DNA from: JANNBN01 sp031385545
GTDB lineage: Bacteria; Actinomycetota; Acidimicrobiia; Acidimicrobiales; JANYDT01
DNA length: 64,000 nucleotides
Direction of reading: 5' to 3'
Assembly: GCA_031385545.1 (NCBI GenBank)
Contig: JANNBN010000129.1
Coordinates: 62,001-126,000, forward strand
Under the pieces are notes generated by a model. That model had not been told where the DNA came from and did no database searches. It saw nothing but the letters and a program-made list of their open reading frames with translations. Within the stretch, counting starts at the first letter, position 1. Every line of letters begins with the position of its first letter. Positions 25,571 through 32,897 of this stretch are shown here, in pieces. The translations under genes were made by a program, and so were the position numbers.

Positions 25571-27448
25571 TCAGGTTCCCAAGGACGCCAGCGGTAGTTC
25601 GAACCAGCGAAGGTGTTCGAACGCGGGGGACAACGAGCCGGTGGTCAGCGCCTCTTCGACCCAGGCCGGGGCGGCTGCGAATCGGCTGCGGGCTTCGTCG
25701 AGGTACCCCCGAAGCGCTGACTCGGGTGCATGCACACGCGCCACCGCGGGCCGAACCAGATTGCCGGTTTTCGCGTCGTAGGACAGATCTGACAGCCGAA
25801 GTGGCGGCTCGATCGGGCCCCTCTGGTGACGCCAGAGGCCGGTCGCCGGGTTGAAGCGGTACTCAGGAAGCAACTTCCATCCATGTTCTGCCACCAGGTT
25901 GACCGCGTCGACCAGGTAGGAGAACACCGTCTCGGAGATGAAGTAGTTGAAGCTCACCCGGGTCCAGCCAGGTTTGATGCCTTCACAGCCGTGTGTGATT
26001 TCGCTCTCGAACTCGTGCGAACGCGCGATGTCGATGCCCAGTAGGCGGTGGCCGTACGGACCTGCACAGGAGCAACCACCCCGGGACTGGATGCCGAAGA
26101 GGTCGTTGAGCAGCGCCACCACGAAGTTGTGATGAAGGTAACGGTTGCCCGGGTTCGACCGGTCCGGAGCGCTACCTCCATTCAGCGCCGGCCGGCGAAC
26201 GACGAACGACACGATCGACAGGCGCTCCGAGATGGTGTTGCCCAGCACCTGCATGGCTGGGTTTTTGAGCCAGGCCGCGACCGCACGCTGCCAGTACGCC
26301 TCTTCGTGGGCGCGGATGGTTGGGACACCGACGGACTGCTTGAGCTGGAAAACGAGCCCGGCCCGGATCGATTCGACGATGGCCGGTGTGCCTCCCTCCT
26401 CGCGATGAACCGGGTCATCGAGGTAACGATGCTCCAACGGGTTGACATAGGCAACCGTGCCGCCGCCGACGAGATGTGGGACCCGGTTGCGCAGGTGTTC
26501 CCGACGGACGACCAGGACCCCGGGCGTTCCCGGCCCGCCGACGAACTTATGCGGGCTGAGAAAAGCGGCGTCTTTGTACGCCAGCGGATGTGCAGCACAC
26601 GTGGGATACATCTCTATGTCTACATAGGGTGCTGCTGCTGCGAAGTCCCACAGCGAAAGCGCTCCGTGTCGATGCAGGAGGTCGGCGATGGCGCAGGTGT
26701 TGGAGACGATGCCGGTGACGTTGGACGCGGCAGAGAACGAACCGATCTTGAGTGGCCGTGCAGAGTAGGCAACGAGCTGGGTGTCGAGGGCGTCGAGGTC
26801 GATGTGTCCGTCGGCATCCTCGGGAATCACCACGACGTCGGCGATCGATTCGCGCCAGGGGAGTTCGTTGGTGTGATGCTCGAAGGGCCCGACGAACACG
26901 ACCGGCCGCTCATCGGCGGGGATCTGCGCTGACAGGTTGTAGCGGTCATCAAGGTCGGCGGGGATGCGCAGGTTCATGATGCCGATCAACCGATCGACGG
27001 CACTGGTTGCACCGGACCCGGCGAAGATCACACAGACCTCGTCATCACCGGGTCCAATGGGTTGCTCCACCTCGGGTTCAACTCCGATCCCTCCGTTCAC
27101 CGCTCGGCCGCGCCCAACCACGGCGCTGTGGATGATTCGCCGCGCGTCTTCGCGCAGGCGGGTGGTCTGCAAGCCGGTACCAGACGACTCGGTGTGGGTG
27201 TTGGCGTAACGCGGCAGGACCTCTTCGCGGATGTAGTCCTCGATGAACGACAGGGAGCGACCGGAGGCCGTGTAATCGGCGTACGTGATCCGACGCGGAC
27301 CATACGGGCCGTCCATAACCAGGTCGTCGCCGATGACCGATTCCCGGATGCGGGCAAGCAATGGTGTGTCGGGCGGTGAGGCATCGGGTGCGGTCTGCAC
27401 CAGCCGCTCGTGGTGCCCTGCGGTGGGCTGATTGGTTGTCTGGCTCAT
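25571..27448 (-). CDS. Class V aminotransferase-fold PLP enzyme with in-frame repeat insert
   Basis: 625 aa. NifS/SufS-like fold: SGTG...TRLREDARRII, FAGSGATSAVDRLIGI (PLP phosphate region), FVGPFEHHTNELPW, AASNVTGIVSNTCAIADLLHRHGAL (Asp-region), and FLSPHKFVGGPGTPGVLV with the Schiff-base Lys near residue 300. GGCSCAGPYGHRLLGID in the C-terminal third holds Cys residues where desulfurases keep theirs. Residues about 112-132 (GRGRAVNGGIG...EQPIG) interrupt the family sequence between RRIIHSAVVG and GDDEVCVIF and come from a repeat also present in the gene at 28747. The start at 27448 follows GGAG; the 99 open codons upstream are non-conserved. Reaction (desulfurase, lyase or epimerase) not assignable. 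Confidence 0.8.
   Translation of the reverse strand: MSQTTNQPTAGHHERLVQTAPDASPPDTPLLARIRESVIGDDLVMDGPYGPRRITYADYTASGRSLSFIEDYIREEVLPRYANTHTESSGTGLQTTRLREDARRIIHSAVVGRGRAVNGGIGVEPEVEQPIGPGDDEVCVIFAGSGATSAVDRLIGIMNLRIPADLDDRYNLSAQIPADERPVVFVGPFEHHTNELPWRESIADVVVIPEDADGHIDLDALDTQLVAYSARPLKIGSFSAASNVTGIVSNTCAIADLLHRHGALSLWDFAAAAPYVDIEMYPTCAAHPLAYKDAAFLSPHKFVGGPGTPGVLVVRREHLRNRVPHLVGGGTVAYVNPLEHRYLDDPVHREEGGTPAIVESIRAGLVFQLKQSVGVPTIRAHEEAYWQRAVAAWLKNPAMQVLGNTISERLSIVSFVVRRPALNGGSAPDRSNPGNRYLHHNFVVALLNDLFGIQSRGGCSCAGPYGHRLLGIDIARSHEFESEITHGCEGIKPGWTRVSFNYFISETVFSYLVDAVNLVAEHGWKLLPEYRFNPATGLWRHQRGPIEPPLRLSDLSYDAKTGNLVRPAVARVHAPESALRGYLDEARSRFAAAPAWVEEALTTGSLSPAFEHLRWFELPLASLGT
27057..27115 (-). repeat. 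59-bp dispersed in-frame repeat, copy A
   Basis: Within the aminotransferase-like gene. Read on the minus strand it matches copy B (28840-28898, plus strand) at 53 of 59 positions and in the same codon frame, giving GRGRAVNGGIGVEPEVEQPI. The inner part can form a hairpin (GGGATCG ... GAACCC). The two copies are in inverted orientation on the chromosome. Confidence 0.85.
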
Positions 27449-27596
27449 GCGTTGCTCCGGCACCCGTTCGATATCGGTCAGCCTCGCATGGAACCGAAGT
27501 GTTGCAGACCCAAACTCGGCGCTGTCGGCTCGTTCAGGTGTCATGTTTTGGTCATAAACGCGCAGAAAGTGACACCTGAACTCCTGGCCCAGGGTG

Positions 27597-28682
27597 CTAC
27601 AGCTTTGCGAACAGGCGGGCTGCTTGTTCGCTGGCTTTGGCCCGTACCTCGTGGGGATCAACAGTGATTGCCCGACCCTCGTCCAGCAGCACTGTGCCGT
27701 CGGCCCGGACCACTCGCCGAGCGCGGACACCCGGTGAGAACGCAATGTGCCATGCCTCTACCGGGTCGTAGTTCCAGGTCACCGTGTCGGTCTTTGCTTC
27801 GGGCATGAGATCCCATCCGTTCTCAAGCCAACTCCACACGGTGTCTGGGGTCTGCCGAACATCGCTCTCTCGCAAGCGCGCATAGGAAAGCCGAAACTCT
27901 TCCAGCATGTCTGCGCCGATGCCATCTGTTCCGAGCACGATGCGATTGGGTCGGGTGGCTGGCGCCGCGTAACCGACTGCGTTGTTCATGTTGGACCGTG
28001 CGTTGTGGGCGATGGTGCCCGGCAGGTCTCGGTCGAGGTGCACGCAATGAACAAGAAGCCAGTCGTCTTGAGCAAGGCTTTCAAGACGCGCACCGGCATC
28101 GGCGTCACCGGCGCCTTCGGAGACGTGAACGTGGACGCCCACCCCGAGGCGAGACGCCATGTCGGCAGCGGCTTCGAGTGTTTCGGTAGAACACGTGAAC
28201 GCTGCGTGGATGCCGACCATGCCGTGTCCACCGGCTTTGATGAAGCGTTCGTTCTCGGCCAACCCTCGCCGGGCAGCGTCGGTCATGCGAGCTGGCCTGG
28301 TGGCCGAAGATGCGGAGGGTTGGCCCTCCACGGCGATGAGGCCCGATGACGTGTGCCGGTCTGTGACGCCGTAGGTTGTGAGGACACGAACCCCCACCTC
28401 GGCGCATGCTTGTGCGATGACGTCAAGGCTTCCCTCGATGGCGTTGGGGCTCTCGTGATGGTCGATGATGGCCGTGGTGCCGCACTCCAGCGCTTCCAAC
28501 GCACCGAGCATGGCTGACCAGCGAATCATCTCCAAGTCGAGGGCGCAGTCCAGCCGCCACCACACCTGTTCCAAGATCTCTCCGAAGCCGGTTGTCGACC
28601 TCGGCGGTGCAGGCATACCGCGCGCGAGTGCGGAATACAGGTGGTGATGCCCGCAGACAAGGCCCGGAGTTGTTGCGCTCAC
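27597..28682 (-). CDS. Amidohydrolase (TRZ/ATZ/SsnA-like metal-dependent hydrolase)
   Basis: 361 aa. TIM-barrel amidohydrolase: metal-binding GLVCGHHHLYSALARGM near the start, TTAIIDHHESP, HVHVSEG (metal His), LVHCVHLD, and VLGTDGIGADMLEE (metal Asp). Members deaminate or dechlorinate nitrogen heterocycles or hydrolyse related ring compounds. The usual N-terminal beta-sandwich half is almost absent: the metal motif begins only 8 residues after the start chosen. GTG 28682 is preferred over GTG 28769 because TAGCCT lies 7 bases ahead and the longer version would overlap the divergent gene. The C-terminal end (GTVLLDEGRAITVD) has the short beta segment. Substrate unknown; neighbours suggest ureide or amino-acid-derived amides. 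Confidence 0.78.
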   Translation of the reverse strand: MSATTPGLVCGHHHLYSALARGMPAPPRSTTGFGEILEQVWWRLDCALDLEMIRWSAMLGALEALECGTTAIIDHHESPNAIEGSLDVIAQACAEVGVRVLTTYGVTDRHTSSGLIAVEGQPSASSATRPARMTDAARRGLAENERFIKAGGHGMVGIHAAFTCSTETLEAAADMASRLGVGVHVHVSEGAGDADAGARLESLAQDDWLLVHCVHLDRDLPGTIAHNARSNMNNAVGYAAPATRPNRIVLGTDGIGADMLEEFRLSYARLRESDVRQTPDTVWSWLENGWDLMPEAKTDTVTWNYDPVEAWHIAFSPGVRARRVVRADGTVLLDEGRAITVDPHEVRAKASEQAARLFAKL

Positions 28683-28689
28683 GACTGCG

Positions 28690-28695
28690 AGGCTA
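28690..28695 (-). promoter_or_regulatory. Putative -10 hexamer of the amidohydrolase
   Basis: TAGCCT, 7 bases before GTG 28682 on the minus strand; it decides the start choice for that gene. Confidence 0.35.
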
Positions 28696-28746
28696 GCGGG
28701 CACGGCGAACTGTGCGATGTCTGAACACGGTGGGTCAAGATGAACT

Positions 28747-29841
28747 GTGACCACGACCCGCGACCTCACGACGCCTGCCCTGCTGCTCGATCATGGCGCC
28801 TTTCAACACAACTTGGCACTAATGGCGGAGCGGTTCCCCGGGCGTGGCCGAGTGGTGAGCGGAGGGATCGGAGCCGAACCTGAGGTGGAGCAACCCATGA
28901 GGAACGGAGCACGCCTGCGGCCGCACGTGAAGGCACACAAAAGCACGTCGATCGGCCGTGCGCAGGTCGCCGTTGGTCACCACAGTTTTACCTGCGCGAC
29001 GGTTCGCGAAATGGAAGGCATGGCGGGGGTAGGGCTCGGCGAGGACCTGCTCCTCGCGAACGAGGTCGCCGACGCACGTCGGCTCGGTGTTCTGGTCGAG
29101 GGAGGCGCGCGGGTCACGCTGGCAGTCGACTCCGACGAGACGATCCGGGCGGCGAGCGGGGGAGGTGTCCGCGAGGTGGTGATCGACGTCAACGTGGGCC
29201 TCCCGAGGTGCGGGTGCGAACCAGACGATGCCGGACGACTCGCGGACCTCGCCCGGTCTGCGGGCCTGACGGTTCGTGGCGTGATGGGCTACGAGGGTCA
29301 CCTGATGATGGTGCCTGCTGAGGAGCAGCGGGCGAAGGTTGAGCATGCAATGTCGCTATTGCTGGCCGCGCACGCACAGGTGGGTGGCGACTTGGTCTCG
29401 GCAGGTGGCACCGGCACGCATCTGGTCAACACATGGGCGAACGAGATCCAGGCCGGTTCCTATGCGCTGCTCGACTCGCAGTACGCGAAGCTCGGCCAGG
29501 GTTTCCGTCAGGCGCTCTGGGTCGAGGCCACTGTGATCTCGGTCAACCGCGGCAGCGGGTTCGCGGTCGCTGACGCCGGTCTCAAGGCATTCGGGATGGA
29601 TCACGGGAACCCGGCGGTTCCCGGTGCCGATGTGTGGTTCTGCTCCGACGAGCACATCACCTTCCGGCTCCACCCCGACGGTCCACTTCGCGGGGTCGGT
29701 GTCGGCGATCGTGTGCGTGTCGTCCCTGCTCATTGCGATCCGACGGTTGCCTACCACGATGCATATTCGCTGATCGCCGATGCGGCGGCGATGGATTGCG
29801 AAGTTCTCGACCGATGGGCTGTCGATCTGCGCGGTTGGTGA
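28747..29841 (+). CDS. D-threonine aldolase/D-serine dehydratase-like PLP enzyme with in-frame repeat insert
   Basis: 364 aa. Alanine-racemase-type barrel: TPALLLDHGAFQHNL at the start, RPHVKAHKS with the PLP Lys (K62), GVMGYEGHLMM, SAGGTGTH, and at the C-terminus VPAHCDPTVAYHD, the metal-binding His/Cys site of the DSD1/D-threonine aldolase family. The enzyme would cleave D-3-hydroxy amino acids. Residues about 31-53 (PGRGRVVSGGIG...EQPMRN) are extra: in relatives the helix ending at ALMAERF leads almost directly into RLRPHVKAHK. The insert is copy B of a repeat shared with the aminotransferase-like gene. GTG start. Divergent from the amidohydrolase. Confidence 0.82.
   Translation: MTTTRDLTTPALLLDHGAFQHNLALMAERFPGRGRVVSGGIGAEPEVEQPMRNGARLRPHVKAHKSTSIGRAQVAVGHHSFTCATVREMEGMAGVGLGEDLLLANEVADARRLGVLVEGGARVTLAVDSDETIRAASGGGVREVVIDVNVGLPRCGCEPDDAGRLADLARSAGLTVRGVMGYEGHLMMVPAEEQRAKVEHAMSLLLAAHAQVGGDLVSAGGTGTHLVNTWANEIQAGSYALLDSQYAKLGQGFRQALWVEATVISVNRGSGFAVADAGLKAFGMDHGNPAVPGADVWFCSDEHITFRLHPDGPLRGVGVGDRVRVVPAHCDPTVAYHDAYSLIADAAAMDCEVLDRWAVDLRGW
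28840..28898 (+). repeat. 59-bp dispersed in-frame repeat, copy B
   Basis: Encodes GRGRVVSGGIGAEPEVEQPM within the D-threonine-aldolase-like gene, ten residues before the PLP lysine. 53/59 identical to copy A; three of the five codons that differ change the amino acid, all conservatively. Its left end (TGGCCGAGTGGT) resembles a tRNA D-arm. Confidence 0.85.
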
Positions 29842-29868
29842 AGGCAGCCAGACCTGTGAACATGGGCC

Positions 29869-30471
29869 GTGGCTGTTTTCCCCGACTTCGTCAAGTCTTT
29901 CGACGCTGCGTACTACTCGCGGTTCTACGACCACGCGAAGGTGCACGATCAGGCGCGGCTGGATTCGCTGATCACCGGCCTGCTGGGCTTTGCCCGGTGG
30001 TGGCAATTGCCGGTCCGGTCGGTCCTCGACGTGGGTGCAGGGACCGGAGGGATTGGTCGGGCGCTTGCCGCACATCACCCGGGCATCCGGTATCGAGGAA
30101 CCGAGATCAGCCCGCATGCTTGCAAGACATACGGGCACAAGTTGGTGGACATCACCGAGTGGGTTCCGAAGCGCGCATATGATCTGACGGTCTGCCTGTC
30201 CGTTCTGCAGTACCTCGACGAGGAGCAGTGCACCGCAGCCGTTTCCAACCTGGCGGCGGCAACGAAATCGCTGCTCTATCTCGAGGTGACGACGTCCTGG
30301 GACCGGACACACGCTGTCGATCCGGCGCATACCGACATGAACGTTTTCTGGCGAACTGGTGCCTGGTATCGGCGCGTTCTCCAACCCCACTTTCGTCTGG
30401 TCGGTGCTGGCATGTGGGTGCCGAACGGGGCACCCGTGGTGCTGTTCGACCTGGAGGCTGCTCGCCCGTGA
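29869..30471 (+). CDS. Class I SAM-dependent methyltransferase
   Basis: 200 aa. Rossmann methyltransferase with motif I VLDVGAGTGGIGRAL near residue 50, motif II acidic residue in YRGTEISPHACKTY, and motif IV region DLTVCLSVLQYLD. The C-terminal part (NVFWRTGAWYRRVLQPHFRLVG) is like small unassigned methyltransferases. GTG start, 27 bases after the D-threonine-aldolase-like gene, so probably co-transcribed. Its stop abuts the stop of the convergent carbamoylase gene with no spacer. Substrate not recognisable. Confidence 0.8.
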   Translation: MAVFPDFVKSFDAAYYSRFYDHAKVHDQARLDSLITGLLGFARWWQLPVRSVLDVGAGTGGIGRALAAHHPGIRYRGTEISPHACKTYGHKLVDITEWVPKRAYDLTVCLSVLQYLDEEQCTAAVSNLAAATKSLLYLEVTTSWDRTHAVDPAHTDMNVFWRTGAWYRRVLQPHFRLVGAGMWVPNGAPVVLFDLEAARP

Positions 30472-31461
30472 TCAGACAACTGACCAGGGATGTCCCGGTG
30501 GCAAGGGCGCAGGCTCCACGACGCCCTTCTGCGCGGTGATGATGCCGTAGTGCTGCGGCTCGCGGTAGCGGCTCATCTGGAACAGCGTGTGCTTGAACTT
30601 GAAGCACAGATCCAGGTCGGCGTCGGCAACGATGACTTCGTCGCCGGTCGTCAGTGCACGTGCGACGATCTGCCCCGACGGTGCGTAGATGGCTGACTGG
30701 CAGAGCGACTCGACACCTTCTTCGTTCCCGCCCTTTGCCACCCCGACGACCCACGTACCGTTCTGGTACGCACCTGACTGCATGCAGATGTCGTTGTGGA
30801 ACCCCTGCAGGCTGTTCTGCGCCGGATCAGGCGCATAGTGGATTGGTGTGTTGTAGCCGATGCCGATGAGCTCGACGCCTTGCAAGCCCATTACCCGGTA
30901 TGTCTCCGGCCAGCGCCGGTCGTTGCAGGTTGCCATGCCGACGATGCAGCCGAACGCCCGGTGCACTCCGAAGCCGTCGGGACCCGATTCGAAGTAGTAG
31001 CGCTCAAGATGCTGGAACGGTCGGTGCGGTTCGTGGGTCTCGTGCCCGGGGATGTGAACCTTGCGATACCGGCCGACAACCTGCCCGTCACGTTCGACGC
31101 AGATGGTGGTGTTGTACCGGTGCCGGGTACCGTCTGACGCGACATGCAGCTCGCCATATCCGATCATGAACCCGACTCCCAGCCGTTTTGCTTCGTCGAA
31201 CAGCGGCTGTGTGACCGGCGACGGCATCGACGTTTCGAACCATGACTCGATGAAGGCTGGGTCTTCGGACCACCAACGAGGGAAGAATGTGGTGAGCGCC
31301 AACTCCGGGAACACCACAAGCTGCGCTCCCCGGCTGGATGCGTTACGAAGCATCACAATGAGACGTTCAACAACATCAGCGCGCGTATGGTCGTTCTGTA
31401 CGGGACCCATCTGTGCCCCGGCGACCGTGAGTACGCGCGGCGCCCTGTGTGGCGAATTCAT
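30472..31461 (-). CDS. N-carbamoyl-D-amino acid hydrolase (nitrilase superfamily)
   Basis: 329 aa. Nearly collinear with known D-carbamoylases, from VVERLIVMLRNASSRGAQLVVFPELALTTFFPRWW (catalytic Glu) through YRKVHIPGH (catalytic Lys) to MATCNDRRWPE (catalytic Cys), plus PFQHLERYYFE, GYNTPIHYAPDP and SRYREPQHYG. It releases ammonia and CO2 from N-carbamoyl-D-amino acids, the last step of D-hydantoin breakdown; related enzymes act on beta-ureidopropionate. The ATG overlaps the stop of the M20 gene by ATGA, so both are made together. Cytoplasmic. Family assignment is strong; physiological substrate inferred. Confidence 0.88.
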   Translation of the reverse strand: MNSPHRAPRVLTVAGAQMGPVQNDHTRADVVERLIVMLRNASSRGAQLVVFPELALTTFFPRWWSEDPAFIESWFETSMPSPVTQPLFDEAKRLGVGFMIGYGELHVASDGTRHRYNTTICVERDGQVVGRYRKVHIPGHETHEPHRPFQHLERYYFESGPDGFGVHRAFGCIVGMATCNDRRWPETYRVMGLQGVELIGIGYNTPIHYAPDPAQNSLQGFHNDICMQSGAYQNGTWVVGVAKGGNEEGVESLCQSAIYAPSGQIVARALTTGDEVIVADADLDLCFKFKHTLFQMSRYREPQHYGIITAQKGVVEPAPLPPGHPWSVV

Positions 31462-32708
31462 CCGAGTACGTCCGTTTCGCTGAGGGTGAGCATGACAGTG
31501 GCGAGGATATCGGCGCCCATCACCAGGTCTGCTGGTTCAGTGAACTCGGCCGGGTTGTGGCTGATTCCGTTGTGGCTCTGCGTGAAGATCATCGCGGTGG
31601 GGCACATTCGCGCAAACATCTGAGCGTCGTGGCCGGCTCCCGACGGAAGTCGTTTCACGGTGTTGCCCATGTCGATTGCTGTGCGTTCGATGAGCGAGAT
31701 CATCTTCCCGTCGAACGAGACCGGTTCGAATCTGGCGAGCGTCCTCGAGGTGATCGTGACCCCTTCCTCGCCGGCAACCGCGATAACGAAGGCTGCGAGC
31801 CTGCGTTCGGAATCCTGCAACAGTGTCTCGTCCGTGTTGCGAAGGTCGACAGTCATGACAGCGGAGGCGGCAACGACGTTGATCAGGTTTGGGTGCAGTT
31901 TGATCTGGCCAACGGTGCCCACATGCGGGTGGCCGATAGACAATGCAAGTTCGCGTACGAATACGGCGATGCGGGCAGCCACATACCCGGGGTCGTGGCG
32001 CAATGACATCGGCGTGGTCCCTGCGTGGTTCGACTGGCCGGTGATAGTGAGTTCCTGCCACGAGATTCCTTGCACTCCCGTGACAGCGCCGATGCGGAAG
32101 TCTTCGGCCTCCAGCACCGGGCCTTGTTCGATGTGCAGTTCGACGAATGCATAAGGCGCGGGGCCGGGGCACGGGGCTGTGCCGAGGTATCCGATGCGGG
32201 TGAGTTCGTCGCCGACCCGGGTGCCGTCGATCCCGATCACGTCGTGGGCCTCTTCCGCGGTCAGACCGCCGCAGTACACCAGGCTGCCCATCATGTCGGG
32301 GTTGTACCTGGCACCCTCTTCGTTGGTGAAGTAGCCCACGGCGATGGGCCGGTTGGTCGGCGTGTCGGTTTCTTGCAACCGCTCGATCACTTCCAGCGCT
32401 GCCAGCACCCCCAGGTTGCCGTCGTACAGGCCCCCGGTGCGGACCGTGTCGATGTGACTGCCGCTCATGACCGGACGATCGATGTTTCCGTTGCTGTCGG
32501 GACGGATGCCGATCACGTTGCCGATCGTGTCGATGGTGACGTGCAGACCGAGATCGATCATCCAGGTCTTGACCAGGTCACGTCCTGACCGGTCTTCGTC
32601 GGTCAGGGCGAGCCGAGCCGACCCGGGCTCGCCGTTCGGCCCCTCGATGGCCCCGATCTGGCCCAGCTCACTCAGGCGCTCCAGCAATCTGACTCCGTTG
32701 ACCTTCAC
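31458..32708 (-). CDS. M20-family N-carbamoyl-L-amino acid/allantoate amidohydrolase
   Basis: 416 aa. Zn-dependent hydantoinase/carbamoylase (HyuC/AllC-like): SGSHIDTVRTGGLYDGNLGVLAALEV (metal ligands His, Asp), GYFTNEEGARY (catalytic and metal Glu), VELHIEQGPVLE (metal His), the dimerisation insert QSNHAGTTPMSLRHDP, and SGAGHDAQMFA near the end. It could hydrolyse allantoate, ureidoglycolate or N-carbamoyl-L-amino acids; the subfamily cannot be settled by eye. GTG start with TACCCT 7 bases ahead. Coupled to the D-carbamoylase, so this operon may handle both enantiomers or successive ureides. Divergent from fdhD. Confidence 0.87.
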   Translation of the reverse strand: MKVNGVRLLERLSELGQIGAIEGPNGEPGSARLALTDEDRSGRDLVKTWMIDLGLHVTIDTIGNVIGIRPDSNGNIDRPVMSGSHIDTVRTGGLYDGNLGVLAALEVIERLQETDTPTNRPIAVGYFTNEEGARYNPDMMGSLVYCGGLTAEEAHDVIGIDGTRVGDELTRIGYLGTAPCPGPAPYAFVELHIEQGPVLEAEDFRIGAVTGVQGISWQELTITGQSNHAGTTPMSLRHDPGYVAARIAVFVRELALSIGHPHVGTVGQIKLHPNLINVVAASAVMTVDLRNTDETLLQDSERRLAAFVIAVAGEEGVTITSRTLARFEPVSFDGKMISLIERTAIDMGNTVKRLPSGAGHDAQMFARMCPTAMIFTQSHNGISHNPAEFTEPADLVMGADILATVMLTLSETDVLG

Positions 32709-32715
32709 GGTTCCG

Positions 32716-32721
32716 AGGGTA
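32716..32721 (-). promoter_or_regulatory. Putative -10 hexamer of the carbamoylase operon
   Basis: TACCCT, 7 bases before the GTG of the M20 gene; leaderless spacing. Confidence 0.35.
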
Positions 32722-32883
32722 GTTGAGGGCAGCCCGGAACCAATGGCCAGCTTGCTTTCTCAGGCGACCAACCCTCGATTTGACCCCCCCGAATCGGGCC
32801 GAGAACGCAACGTTGGTTGCAGACGAGGCAACGTTGGCGACTCTTCGCGCTGCTCGATCGATGGGCGCGTTCGCGGTGGCGGG

Positions 32884-32889
32884 TAGGTT
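32884..32889 (+). promoter_or_regulatory. Putative -10 hexamer of fdhD
   Basis: TAGGTT, 8 bases before the fdhD ATG at 32898. Confidence 0.4.
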
Positions 32890-32897
32890 GGCGGGCG

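Noticed and set aside
28840..28898. Reading the repeat as a tRNA gene
   Set aside because: Only a D-arm-like string is present; no acceptor stem, anticodon arm or T-arm pairs in a consistent way.
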